Below, in pieces: positions 1 through 11,046 of a DNA stretch of 64,000 nt (its first letter is position 1; every line of letters starts with the position of its first letter). Under the pieces are notes generated by a model. It was given only the letters and a program-made list of their open reading frames with translations, searched no databases and was not told the origin of the DNA. The DNA comes from Gigaspora rosea (Eukaryota; Glomeromycota; Glomeromycetes; Diversisporales; Gigasporaceae): contig QKWP01000371.1 in the NCBI GenBank assembly GCA_003550325.1, forward strand, positions 183,648 through 247,647, in the 5' to 3' direction. Position numbers and translations under genes: made by a program.

Positions 1-112
1 AAAAAAAAAAAAAAAAAAAAAAGGATCGATTATCATAGATGATCATCGATCGGTTATATGTCAGATGATCATGGATGATTTTTAGCAAAATCATCCAGGA
101 TGATCTTAAGAA
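1..112. other. Poly-A tract and GATC-rich edge sequence
   Basis: The window opens with 22 A residues followed by a stretch rich in GATCATC-type words. It includes a perfect 10-bp-stem hairpin at about 73-96 (GGATGATTTT, 4-nt loop, AAAATCATCC). A related word, TCCTGGATGATTTT, recurs near 1848. This looks like a transposon terminus or decayed repeat. No gene is visible here. Confidence 0.4.
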
Positions 113-184
113 AACTTCGCCTTTGTATGATTAATTCTCATTAGCTTAGTGAATTTATTTATTTATTTTATTACAGCAAAGAGA

Positions 185-722
185 AATATCTTCATTTGGC
201 AGTATCACATTCTCCAGGATTATTCTCATCGTCGCATCTAAAGCGTTGCCTACACACACTTATGCCCTGAAGGAGGGAAGGCGCTAGCAAGCGCTCTAGC
301 TTGTTAACAATACCTTGACTTGCTTAAATCTCGGGATTGTTCCTGGGCTTAAAAAAACATTCCATTCTTTGGGTTCTAAACGTTCGAGTGTTAATAAAGT
401 TGGGTTAGAAGGAGGAATAACATTGGCAAATACCCTTCGCTATAATAACACTTTAACTTCTCTTGACGTCTCAGGAAATCAAATTGATCATGATGGTGCA
501 AGAGCGTTTGCACCAAAACTCTTCGTTAAAAATTTTAGATTTATCATCAAATAAAATTTTCCTGAAGGAAGGCAAGATCTAGTAGAAGCGCTGTGTATCA
601 ACCAAAATTAACATCCCTATTTCTTGAAAATACGGAAGTTAAACCCGAGGACGGAGAAGATCTGGCAAAAATTACAAATTTATGCATATCTATTGGGAGC
701 GCACAGCAACAGAATAATTTAC
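185..722 (+). pseudogene. Leucine-rich-repeat (RNI-like) gene fragment, broken
   Basis: Translation on the plus strand gives recurring ribonuclease-inhibitor-type LRR units with the pattern EGG-ALA-ALxxNNTLTxLxL. The clearest stretch is at 405-530 (LANTLRYNNTLTSLDVSGN, then DHDGARAF). It continues in other frames with TSLFLENTEVKPEDGEDLA near 607-665. At least two frameshifts and stops separate the units, and no start codon or intact reading frame joins them. LRR proteins of this kind usually mediate protein binding, but no function can be claimed for this relic. Similar LRR units appear at 3510-3880, so both may derive from one gene that was later broken. Confidence 0.7.
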
Positions 723-756
723 GTTGATATGATTTTATTAAATTTTTTTGGTTATC

Positions 757-787
<31 letters not shown>

Positions 788-1247
788 GCATTTAAATATT
801 AGCCTTTATATACCCCTAGATGATAATATTACCCCCCGCGACTTCATAATTAATTTTTACTATATATAGACTCCGGAGGGGCTTTTTTTATATACTCCTA
901 TTTAAATGATAGTATTAAATTTTTTGCTATCATAATTTTTTTTTTTTTTTTTTTGCATTTAAAAATATTAGCCTTTATATGATAATAAAAAAACTAATAA
1001 AATATTATAAATATCTGCTATATGATAATTATAGAACTATGTAAACAATTTTTACTATTTTTCGGTTGATTACATGAAGGGACTGTTATCGTGTTCGGTC
1101 ATATTTCAGATTGTTTTGTCAGTCGAAAAAAAAACTGTCCCAGATTGCCAATTTTACGATTTAACGCCAGTTTCACCAATGGTGGTGAAATCATTTCGCT
1201 ATAATTCTATTTCACCAGCTTTATCTACAATTAAAAAAAATTTGATA
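723..1247. other. AT-rich intergenic DNA with long poly-T tracts
   Basis: Contains T homopolymers at about 762-787 and 939-954, each followed by a related TTGCATTTAAA..ATTAGCCTTTATA sequence. This makes two diverged direct copies of roughly 180 bp (about 755-830 and 935-985). No gene is seen. Confidence 0.5.
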
Positions 1248-1255
1248 TCTATCAC

Positions 1256-1364
1256 TAGGGTTGTTAATGGAGCACTCCGTTTACTTTATTTTAATAGTAA
1301 TACTCCGGAGTATTACCTGTTACTATTAAAATGAAGTAAACGGAATGCTCCATTAACAACCCTA
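1256..1364. mobile_element. 109-bp foldback hAT-type MITE
   Basis: Nearly the whole element is an inverted repeat. The left arm starts TAGGGTTGTTAATGGAGCAC and the right arm ends with its complement, ending CAACCCTA. It is flanked by an exact 8-bp direct repeat TCTATCAC at 1248-1255 and 1365-1372. The 8-bp target duplication and TAGGG end are the hallmark of hAT-superfamily non-autonomous elements. There is no coding capacity; the short ORF overlapping it is an artefact of the repeat. Confidence 0.85.
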
Positions 1365-1372
1365 TCTATCAC

Positions 1373-2114
1373 ACTATGACCGTTGTTAGACATTATTGGA
1401 ATTTTTAGTAGATTCAATACCGCATTCGCTAATTTTTTTTTATATTGCTACGCATAATATTAGGTATATAAAATATAATTCTGTATAATTTTTACTTATT
1501 GTCAGAAAGTTCCGTTATATGAAAGTAGTGTAATGATTTTCCACCGATTTTTATTGAGAATTATACACTTCCCCCTAACTGTGTAAATTCTGATTTGTTT
1601 TACAAAGTCAATTGACTGGATTTTAAAATTCACGTTTTTTTTTCGTATAACGAATTTTCTGCGAAATTTTTATAATGGTCATTTTAATTATTATGTTTGA
1701 CCGCTATATGAAGATCGGAAATTTTTAAATACAGATTAAAAATGCTGAAATGGTACATGTCTTTTGTATGTACTGTGTTTTACTAATTACAGTACTATAA
1801 AAAATTAAAAAATAAGATTAAAAAAAAAAAAGATGTTTACTAAATATCCTGGATGATTTTATTAAAAACCATCCCATTATATAAATAATATAAATTTAAT
1901 TATAATACATATATTTAATTCATATAAAATATGTGATTAATGTCTATACATATGTATGCAAACCTTCGACCTGCGAAAAACTTCTATTTTAACTAATCAA
2001 ATTCCAACAAAAGAACTTTGCTATAAGACAAGTTATGTATCGTACAAACCTAACCTTAACTATGATACATTGCCTCATATACAACAAATATTTTATACCA
2101 CACAAAATAACACG
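1373..2114. other. AT-rich intergenic DNA
   Basis: No coding signal, RNA gene or clear repeat is seen apart from homopolymer runs. A 77-codon ORF beginning at 1956 runs into the following minisatellite and has no recognisable domain. Confidence 0.4.
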
Positions 2115-2324
2115 AAATCACAACCACCAATGATGACCAAAAGCCCTGGCGAAATTACAACCACCAATGACAGCCAAAAGCTCTGGTGAAATCACAACCA
2201 CTAACGATGACCAAAAAGCTTGACGAAATCACAACCACCAATGACGATCAAAAACCCTAGCGAAATCCCAACCACCAATGACAACCAAAAGACTCGGCAA
2301 AATCACAACCACCAAAGTCACAAC
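2115..2324 (+). repeat. 37-bp minisatellite, about 5.6 units
   Basis: Five successive 37-bp units with the core CACAACCACCAATGAtgACC followed by AAAAgcyctggcgAAAT, then a partial sixth unit. The units differ by several substitutions, so the array is not recent. A period of 37 is not a multiple of three, which argues against protein-coding selection. Confidence 0.85.
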
Positions 2325-2989
2325 TCTCGTTAAGACATGACGACTCCTACAATAGCTCCAACGACGATTCCAATAATGATGCTATTAACTGTTAACTAAA
2401 AGAAAATAATAATTTAATATTAGATAAATGTATACTATGTTATGTATTAGAGGATCATTGAGATATTTTTACTTGAAATTTTTGCAGATGATTATTATCT
2501 ATACGTCCGTTTAAAGCAATATGATTGGTCAAATTTAGGTACCGTGATCAGGATCATCATATTAGTTATATGGGTGCTGTCCCTGTTACCTGAGTTCAAA
2601 AATACATCCGGAAGCTAAATTTTTTTTTTCTTTGATGTGACACATAAAATAGATTGTTGAGATAATGTATATTTATTATAGGAGTATCCATAATTTACGT
2701 AATAGAGAGAGGCCTTGAAGATAATGCTATACGGTATTATTTGTATTATCTTTAAGATCCTTTTTTTTGTATAATTATAGAATGGACAATAATTCAACAT
2801 ATTCAACATAGTAAAAAAATGCTATTTACAAAACTCCTTACAGTATTTTCGAAATTTGTCACTTATTTGCTAATTTTGAAACCCCATTGGCGTCAATTAT
2901 TATGTATAAAGGAAAAGGACATTTGTATAAAGGGGGTTTTCTTATTTTCGCAAATAGACGGGCCAGTAACACAAACCAATTATTATATC
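2325..2989. other. AT-rich intergenic DNA
   Basis: Short ORFs here (2615-2809 minus, 2819-3028 plus) have no recognisable composition or motif. Nothing else is supported. Confidence 0.4.
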
Positions 2990-3232
2990 TGGGGGCTCGT
3001 CAGTAGAAAGGGGGTAGAAAGTTTCTAAGTAAAAGTTTTTTAGACTTTGAACTAAAATATCTCAATAACTACTAAACTAAATTTAATAATTTTTTTTTTA
3101 TTTTAATTATATGTAGTTATAAAATTAAAATCAAAAAAAAATTTATTTAATTTGATATAGTAGTTATTGAATTATTTTAATTTAAAATTTATGGTAAAAA
3201 CTTTCTACCCCTTTTCTACTGATGAGCCCCCA
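2990..3232. mobile_element. MITE with CTCGTCAGTAGAAA termini (mariner-like family C)
   Basis: About 40-bp terminal inverted repeats: the left end reads TGGGGGCTCGTCAGTAGAAA and continues GGGGGTAGAAAGTTT. The right end is its complement, ending TGATGAGCCCCCA. The interior is AT-rich and noncoding. The termini resemble those of the element at 29147-29395, which reads TGGGGTGAGTCAGTAGAAAA and carries flanking TA dinucleotides, so both probably belong to one Tc1/mariner-type MITE family. The TSD here is unclear. Confidence 0.75.
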
Positions 3233-3299
3233 TCTAGTTTTTTTCTCTTTTACACGTGATTCCAGTAGGACCGTGAAAAATGCACCAATCAGATCTCTT

Positions 3300-3500
3300 C
3301 TACTAATAAGATCACCGGATCAGTGAAAATCACGCATTTTTATGAAATGACTTACTGCGCACTAACAAAAGCAAAATTTTGGTATTTTGAAATTTGGAAA
3401 TTATTGATATCGACAAAGAAACCTAAAATACGATATATTATACGTTTCAACGCGTCTACCGGGAGCGCTAACCACTGCGCTATCGACCCACGGTTCTTTT
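3300..3500 (-). repeat. tRNA-like (SINE-like) sequence, decayed
   Basis: On the minus strand, 3435-3495 reads like a tRNA 5' half: a GATAGCGCAGTGGTTAGCGC D-arm or A-box flanked by TGGGTC. The anticodon and T arms do not fold properly. The adjoining part (GAAATGACTTACTGCGCACTAAC, reading plus strand around 3343) matches 18450-18475, where a weaker A-box-like complement also follows. This suggests a tRNA-derived dispersed repeat rather than a functional tRNA gene. Confidence 0.45.
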
Positions 3501-3509
3501 TTAAGCATT

Positions 3510-3900
3510 TTAAAAAATGAACTTAGATGTGGAAGAGCTTTTGCCAAAGCTCTAGAAACAAACAATATTTTAGAGAATTTAAATTCTCTTGCGCTTGAAG
3601 GATGTTATAGCAATCGCAGAAGCCTTCATAATAATAAAACATTAACATCGCTAAACGTTTCATAAACTCAGCTTGGCCCAAAGGCCGCTCTACGTACAAC
3701 AAAACTTTGGCTTTCTTAGACATCGGTGACACTTATGTTGCAACCATAAACACACTTGAAAGCATAGCCTCCTTTTATGGCTTTGACACTGAATTCAGGT
3801 GTTTATCGTAATAGAGTTGAATCTGAAGAAGAAAAGGCGCTGGCAAGTGCGCTTTATGATAAATGAAACTTTAACTTTCGAAAGAATTTAAATGTTTTTA
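3510..3900 (+). pseudogene. Second LRR gene fragment, broken
   Basis: Plus-strand translation in shifting frames gives RCGRAFAKALETNNILENL, then NNKTLTSLNVS, then TKLWLS and EEEKALASALYDK. These match the LRR pattern seen at 185-722. Several stops and frameshifts are present. It is probably the downstream part of the same ancestral LRR gene, now separated by about 2.8 kb of repeats. Confidence 0.6.
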
Positions 3901-5178
3901 AATAATTTCTTGTGCTCGGAAGGGTGTAATAATAAATAGACTTTTTTATACAAATATAAAAGTATTACTGTAAATATTATTTAATTGAGCTTGTAATATA
4001 TGATATATAAAAATAGTAATTTATAGTATTTGATAATAAATAAAAAGTTTAATATATTTCAAAATAAAAAGCTTGTTGACCTCTAAACTTTATGATTTAA
4101 ATTTTGGTTTTTTTTTTTTTTTTATTTAACATAATAATAAATTAAGTGTTTATAAAATAAAAGTTTTACATATTTGGAAATAAGTGAAAATCGAGTTTGG
4201 AATTACGAATATCAATTAAAGAAAATTGTTTCAAGAAAAAAAAATTTTTTTAATGTTTAACAATGTGTTAAATAAGAACCTTCGGAACTTGATCGAAAAC
4301 GAAATAAACTTTCTAAATAACTTTCAAACAGATATATTATTAACTGAAATTGTTTACTTGAAGCTTAATATTAATTTTAAAACTTCCCATTATATGTTAT
4401 TATTATTTATGTAAATCAATTTGCTCGAAGCTTTAACTCTAAATAAAGCGATACAGAATGAATTAAATTGGTGTTTTGTCACTTTCTGACAAAATTTGAG
4501 ATTTTTTGATTCAAATTGTATAAATTATATTAGTTCTTGTTACAGTATCATATTCATAATTATATATTCTAAAGCACTCGCTACTATACCTTTTCATATC
4601 TATTTTGAATAATTTCTAACCACATAACCTTTGAACACTTATTTTTTACCCATTTGTTAATAAACTCTTATTTTACTGTCATTCTTTAAACATTATAAAT
4701 CACACTCTGCAACCTAATAAAATATCTTAAACCCTACTTCTAATTCGAACAAAACTAGAGATGTTAAACAAGTGTGATTTTCAATTTGTATACTAATATA
4801 TAAGAAACTTTATACATATATATATATATTGCATTAAATCAATAATACCTAATCGACGTTTGATTTTATACAACTTCACACTCAAGTCTCAACTTTTGAA
4901 ATCGGTTAAGTTCGAACCGAACAATTAACTTTCCTACTTACGACCCACGATTGCCTTAGTTGAACCTCTAAACTAGCTTTACACTGAAATAATTTTTTTT
5001 TTAATTTTCGTATATATACTTAATAATACTATATACTAATTTAGTATGATCGATACTTATATTTCGTATACATGTATTACCTCACCTAAAAACGGAGGTT
5101 ACTCAAATATTTTTTGTTATAAAAGCCAAATTTCACTTCGCCACCCACTTTCTTTATATATATTATATATATATTATT
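3901..5178. other. AT-rich intergenic DNA upstream of the phosphoesterase gene
   Basis: No gene is seen. At 4756 the sequence TAGAGATGTTAAAC matches the termini of the hAT element at 32680-34044, possibly a solo end. At 4893-4970 there is a ~70-bp segment (AAATCGGTTAAGTTCGAACC and following) whose inverted, diverged copy is at 16497-16567. Confidence 0.4.
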
Positions 5179-5519
5179 ATGCAACTTCCCCCTAAACAAA
5201 CACCCACCGAGTCTTCAACAAATAGTTCTTTTTGTGCTAGTACTCTTGCTAGAATTTGTAGATTTCCATTTCATTTAATCACAAAAATCACTCAAAAACT
5301 TTTAGGTCCTGTGAAGCGGATTCCACGTCGTTCTCAAAATCGGTCACCTACTTGTACTTTTAAAATAATATGGATAAGTGCTTTGTTGGTCGGCGAAATT
5401 TTGATATTCTATTATGCCATGCGAAAATGTTCCTGGCCTTATAATCCACATTGGGTATATTGACTATTTTTATTTTTATTTTCACTTTGATACTGCAATA
5501 GAAATTTTAATTTAACTTG

Positions 5520-5551
<32 letters not shown>

Positions 5552-7201
5552 TGTTAGAATACATCATTGGCCGATCCATTCAGAATTGCATTAATTGCTG
5601 ACCCACAGATAATAGATAGTTATTCATATGGTCGTACGGGTATACTTCAAAGAGTGTCCGAAATATATCCTGACATGTATATGAGAAAAAATTGGATAAA
5701 TTTACAAAATATTTTTGATCCGGATGCAATAATATTTTTGGGTGATTTAATGGATGGAGGAAGAGAATGGGATGATGATAAGTTCGTTTTTTTTTCAATC
5801 TATATTAAAAATATTTAATGTTTCATAAATAAAATGGCTTTAATTTTATTTGAATTATATATTTTAAATTATATTTTAAATTATATTTTAATTATATAGG
5901 TGGGAGGATGAATTTTTCCGTTATCGTCATCTATTTTTACCAAAGAAACCGACAAGAACACCAATTTATTATTTGGTAGGGAATCATGATATTGGATTCG
6001 GTGATAATGTAATTCTCCGTGCATATGAACGATTTCGAAAAGTATTTGGCAAAACCAATTATAATGTTGTGTTGGGTAATCATTCGATAGTGGTTGTAGA
6101 CACTGTAATATTGAGTGGATCAAATGAATCTTTAAAGGAAGAAGGGATAAATCTGATTAAAAGGCTTGAAAATGGTATGTTAAAACAATTATCGGAAAGT
6201 CCCTAAAATAAGCAACCCTCTAAGCCACTCATTTTTAATTGAATTTTTTTTAAAAGGGTTGCTTAAATTCATTAATTTTGAAGTACTCAATTCTATTGAC
6301 CCATATTTAACAATTTTAAAAGGGTGGCTTATTTTATTTTTCCTAGTATTTTGATCTCTAAATACGGGGTATTGCTTATTTTCGTGGTTGCTTATATAAT
6401 AATTAAGGATATTTAGGTCATGTATATTTATTATATTTTATTGTATTTTGAACTTTTTAATAGATTCTTCAAATAATCTTCCCCGTATATTAATGACACA
6501 CGTCCCGTTATATCGCCCACCAAATACCGATTGTGGGCCATTGCGACAAAACGGACATTATATTAACCAAGGCGCTGGTTACCAATATCAAAATTTAGTG
6601 ACTGAATCATTATCAAATTTCATATTAAATAGTATAAATCCAATACTTGTATTTAGTGGAGACGATCATGATTATTGCGAAATTCGACATGAAAGGGAAT
6701 CAGAGGTCATAGAAGTTTCGGTTAACAGTTTTAGTTTTGCTATGGTAAGTTATCGCGTCAATCTTAATACATGAATTTAATTTAATGCATGAATATATTT
6801 TTTAAGTTATTATTTTTTGTATTTCTCAGGGCGTTAAAAGGCCAGGTTTTCTTCTATTAAGTCTTTATAATCCAATGAATAGTAGTACATCATTAGATGG
6901 CATAAAAAATAATCAATCTACATTCGCATATACGCAATGTTTACTACCAAATCAAATTCGAATATATTTGTGGTATGGAGTTTTAGTCATAACAACATTA
7001 TCCTGTATATTTTCACATACATTTGTAAAAATTAGAAGGAGTACAGAAATGCTACCAGTATGGCTTAGGTATCAACAAAAAAGACGTTGGATATTATTTA
7101 ATTTACAATTTTGGAAGACTGCTGGAAAAGATGTTATAAGTATCGCATTTGTTGCTTTGGTAACTTATTTGATTTGTTGGATATGGTTTTTGGTTGGATA
7201 A
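5179..7201 (+). CDS. Cdc1/Ted1/MPPE1-type metallophosphoesterase, 5 exons, 475 aa
   Basis: Exons 5179-5454, 5558-5781, 5900-6174, 6464-6744 and 6830-7201 join in phase with GT-AG introns. A transmembrane anchor lies near residues 65-85 (IIWISALLVGEILIFYY). The calcineurin-like catalytic motifs follow: DPQ (107-109), GDLMDGG (154-160), GNHD (194-197), H271 in MTHVPLY, and GDDHD (324-328) in place of the usual GHxH. The C-terminal part has two membrane segments (about residues 380-405 and 450-473). This architecture matches the ER/Golgi family of yeast Cdc1 and Ted1 and animal MPPE1/PGAP5, which remodels the ethanolamine-phosphate of GPI anchors using Mn. Assignment to one subfamily is inferred. 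The predicted start follows a TATA-rich stretch and gives the N-terminal anchor expected for the family. Confidence 0.9.
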
Positions 7202-7513
7202 TATTACCCACATTCTTTTTCAATTATCGAATCTTTCGGGTGTTTATTCGTCTAACATTTTGGAATCATGTCCAAACGATGTAAATGAACAATCGCGATA
7301 TATTATTTTTCATTTAAATAAAAGATTACATATTGTGAAAATTATTATTTAGTAACTACCACATATGAATCGGCTGATTCTAATTATTAATTTGATTTAT
7401 CAATGCGTACATTATTTAGGTTTATTTCACATTAAATCTCAAATAAATTGTATGACTCGTGTCATTACCAAATTTTTAAGCCTCAACGGATTTATTTTAT
7501 AAATGATTATAAT
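7202..7513. other. 3'-3' intergenic gap between phosphoesterase and eL43 genes
   Basis: About 310 bp separate two converging genes. The stretch is AT-rich and holds both 3' UTRs; several AATAAA-like words occur on both strands. No other feature is seen. Confidence 0.5.
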
Positions 7514-8268
7514 TTAAGATTCCATTATTTCACGTAGACGACGAACTGTAGAACGAACTGTAGCCGCAGTAGTGGTCCTATAATTGAAAAAATCGCATTG
7601 TTAATCGTATCATTAAATTAAAATTCATTTCTAACTATTAAATATGAATTCGAACTGAAACTCACGATACAGTCCATGCACCGCCGGCCACAATTTTCTT
7701 ACATGCCCGACATTTCCAAATGCCTACAGCCTCCCTTTTAACTGTTTCCTATTTAAATTGATAAATGATTCGTTGAAAATTATGACAATTATGATAAATA
7801 ATAAATAATTTTTATATTACTCATAAATATATTACTTTGCCACAAAAAGTACATGTATATTTTGAATGTTGGGTAATTTCCATCTTTTTGATTTGTTTTC
7901 TCAACGAGGCACCATAACGGGTACCATATTTGCCGACAACTCCGACCTGTTAATGATGAATTTCCTCATATAAATTTCTCGATGCGATTCACTTTAAACA
8001 TATAGTAATTATATTAGTTATAAGCAGTGTGATAATTGACCTTTTTTGTACGTTTGGCCTGTAATAAAAATAAAAGTTAGTAAGATCAAAATAAAAATTT
8101 TAATACGATATGTAATATATAGTCGTCAGTGTTCGAAATCTAATGTTCTTTTAAACCATACATAAATTAAACAATGTTTTCATATAGCAAAGGAAATTTT
8201 TTCAGATTTCGAATACTGATCGTCTTAAATGATGGATTTAATGTTTAATAAACTTGTGAATTTACCAT
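7514..8268 (-). CDS. RPL43: 60S ribosomal protein eL43 (L37a/L43), spliced
   Basis: Exons on the minus strand, 5' to 3': ATG at 8268-8266 (inferred), 8058-8041, 7946-7836, 7748-7666 and 7577-7514. All have GT-AG introns and consistent phase, giving 92 residues, the family's usual length. The sequence contains [26 protein letters not shown], the zinc ribbon CTFCGK...WKCRACKK, then [10 protein letters not shown] and TVRRLRE. eL43 binds zinc through the four cysteines and is a structural protein of the large ribosomal subunit. The first exon consisting only of ATG is deduced from an ATG|GTAAAT donor 207 nt upstream of AKRTKK. An ATG immediately before the first intron is common in ribosomal protein genes, but this start is less certain than the rest. 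Confidence 0.93.
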
Positions 8269-8990
8269 TTGGATGATCGGTAAACTTATAAACGAACGAT
8301 GATAAAATTTTTTTTTAAAAGATGGGATTTTTTTTTTATTGTATTTTTTAACCAATCAGAATGCCGTGAACAAACTTACATTTGGCGGCGATCGATATTA
8401 ATATATTATTTATTATGCCTTTAAGTATTTTTTGATTTCATGACTTACCAATTAAAAAAAAAAACTGACCTTCAAAATAACCGTTACTATTAAAATTAAT
8501 TATCAAAAATAATCTCAATATTGATAAGTTACTATTAGAAATAAAAGTTTTATAGAAAGTAAAAAGTAAATTAATGCAAAATTCGAACTAAACAAATGCA
8601 TAATAAAAAAAAAAAAATGCAAAGGAACTTTGCTGATTGAGCTAATAACTAAATTACATTGCTTATATATATTTAAAATTATATATTACAAAGTTATGGT
8701 GATTCGAATTATGATTTAATTTTTAGATCTAATTTTGTAAAATATATAATAAATTTTTTTTTAGAGTTTGGGTTCTTGAGATCAAAAAAAGAAAATTAAT
8801 TTCTAATTTATTATTTTTATAGATTTTATTATTTATTTTAGTATAATTTTTATATTTTTACTGTAGTAATAATATTATATATAATGGACAAAGTTTTATA
8901 AATTTAAAATTTTATTATAATTTAAAATTTTAATATTTTTTTAAATAAAAATTATGAAGCAGTTATATTAAGTGACTCATGATCCTTTGT
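8269..8990. other. AT-rich intergenic DNA
   Basis: This stretch includes the presumed promoter and 5' UTR of the eL43 gene. No ORF, TIR element or RNA gene is visible. Poly-A and poly-T tracts are frequent. Confidence 0.4.
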
Positions 8991-9500
8991 ACCAACTTTT
9001 TTACAAAATACTGATCTATAAAAACTTTACAGTTAGTATATTTATACATAAAAAACTTTACCTAATAGCAACTGGAAATTAGAGTTTCAGATTAGCTATA
9101 AGAAAAAGTAAAAATAAAAAAGAATTCTTTGTTTCTTGGTAGAAGACTATAGTAGTAGAACTAAAAATTTAAAGTTTTTGTCAAAAATTATAAAAGCATT
9201 AACAGAAGCATACCTTTAATATAAGATACTATTCAGTAAAGCATATACTTCTATTGTTTGGTTTTTTTTGAAATTTTTATCAAAAAGTGAAAATTCTAGC
9301 TTACTCTCTTTACTTTTTCCAATTTGGAAATATGTCTTAACCAGGATTACAAATAAATTTGAATATTATATATAAATAAACATACTAGGAATCTTAGTAG
9401 GTATATAAAAAAAATTTTTACTTGGATATATAATATTAAACATAGTTTTTATACTTGTATATATAATACTATAATAGGGTATACTTTATACAGTATTATA
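8990..9500 (-). repeat. Diverged inverted copy of dispersed repeat family A
   Basis: Blocks such as ACTGATCTATAAAAACTTTA with TATATTTATACATAA (9010-9055) and TTTGGTTTTTTTTGAAATTT followed by ATCAAAAAGTGA (9259-9290) align with 30413-30480 and 30740-30780. They also align, in reverse complement, with 35500-35950. The copy is heavily mutated and AT-enriched relative to the others. Confidence 0.55.
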
Positions 9501-9649
9501 TAATTTTTAGTATTCTATATTAGTTTAATAGCACTTTTATATTTTATTTATTTATTTTTTTGTTTTGTTTTTTGTTTTTTGTTATTTTGTTTTTTTCATT
9601 TTGGTTGTATTATTAAGTTTGTTTGATTTTTCTTTATTTTATTTTTTTT

Positions 9650-10760
9650 TTTATTAAAGTGTCCGCCTTGGGACTTAGGAAATTTTTATTCAAAATATTA
9701 GAGCCATTAGTGTTCTTCTAGGAGACCACTAGTATTTGTTACATTAACAAGGATATAACTAGCCACATGTACAACTTTTGGTTGTTTAATTTAAATAGTT
9801 CGCTTGAAGGTTCTACACTAGCTACCATACCTGCAACTCAACTAGAGGATTGCCTATTTAAATCCTCTGATCCCTGTTTCTCCTGTTAACCCATTCTGTA
9901 TCACTGAAACAGACATGTTATATAAGTCAGTTAGCCAGTTCCAGATACTCACTACTGTTTTTAGAACCTAGCCAGGTTTTTTGGTCCTGTTATTCTTGGT
10001 AAAAAACTTGGTAAAGCGGTCATTTTAGATATGCACCTATACTTCAGCAAGAGGGCATATTTACCAAGGTTTATACTTGTGATCAGAGTTGCCTTAGACT
10101 ACTATACTTGTCTACTTCTGCTATTGTAAAGTTCGCCTGACCCCAGTACCCAGTCAGTTACTTTTTGGATTCTTTTACTGGTTATTCCAAACTACCAATT
10201 CAGATGGCCCAGTAGGATAGATTAGTCTCTTTAAGTGCTTTATGGTCTCTCTTTTCCTAGTTTATGCTTCTATAACACATGCTTTTTTCTTTTGGTACAA
10301 CTCTGGTGGCCAGGTTGGTGAACCCTCTCTTGCCATAAGGGCTTTTGCCTGTCCAGTCTTCCTAGTTAGTCACTATCAAGATCCTTTTCTTGGTGCTATC
10401 AAAAGTCTGACTACTTCTTTACTCGGGTCTTGCCAAGCAGGTTTTTGATCTTCTGGTTCTCTAGCTTTTACATGATCCCAAAAGGCTTATCGTAGGTTTG
10501 TACTAACTAAACCTGGTTTGCATTTTTCTGTGTAATACAGATACTTCTGGAATTATCTATTTCTAGATGGTGGAACCTAAGTTACAAATCTATGATCCAA
10601 CTATTGTGAAGATCTATTACTATAACACAGATATGATTTTTTTAAAAATGTCTCTAGTGGAATTTGAACTCTGTACCTTAGTTACTACTTGCTTGGGAGT
10701 AATAACAATCCAACTACACTATGTTGCCATACCCCTATTAAGTTTGTTTTAGTTTTTGTC
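9650..10760 (+). repeat. Dispersed repeat family B, copy 1
   Basis: Visibly less AT-rich than its surroundings. It matches, in reverse complement, 53860-54570. Examples are ACCATACCTGCAACTCAACT with GGATTGCCTATTTAA (9828-9865 versus 54415-54460) and CCCCAGTACCCA (10141-10152 versus 54105-54116). Other examples are GGCCCAGTAGGAT (10205-10217) and GGCCAGGTTGGTGAACC (10310-10326). A T-rich tract lies just upstream at 9540-9655. No continuous reading frame spans it and the two copies differ at many sites, so it is an old element of unknown class. Confidence 0.6.
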
Positions 10761-11040
10761 AAGATAAGGGTGGTGACAGATATTACGTAATATTTTAGGG
10801 AGGAGAGGGTCTCTAAAATCTTATATTAAATATAAAAGAGGCTGGGGTATTATGGACAGGTTAAGGTCTTTATTAGCAAAACTTTTTATTATGTGTATAA
10901 AATTTCAAGCTACGATTAACATATAAACTATGCCTAATATAATGTAAAACTGATATAGAAAAGTATTGTGTAATAAACAATTTTAAAGCATAAATGATCA
11001 TTATATAAGGGAATATTAAATGCTAATTTTGTAAAAAAAG
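10761..11040. other. AT-rich intergenic DNA
   Basis: About 280 bp between repeat B copy 1 and the transposase remnant. Nothing recognisable is seen. Confidence 0.35.
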
Positions 11041-11046
11041 AGAGTA

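Noticed and set aside
3435-3495. tRNA gene on the minus strand
   Set aside because: The D-arm is convincing but the anticodon and T stems cannot be formed, so it is reported only as tRNA-like.
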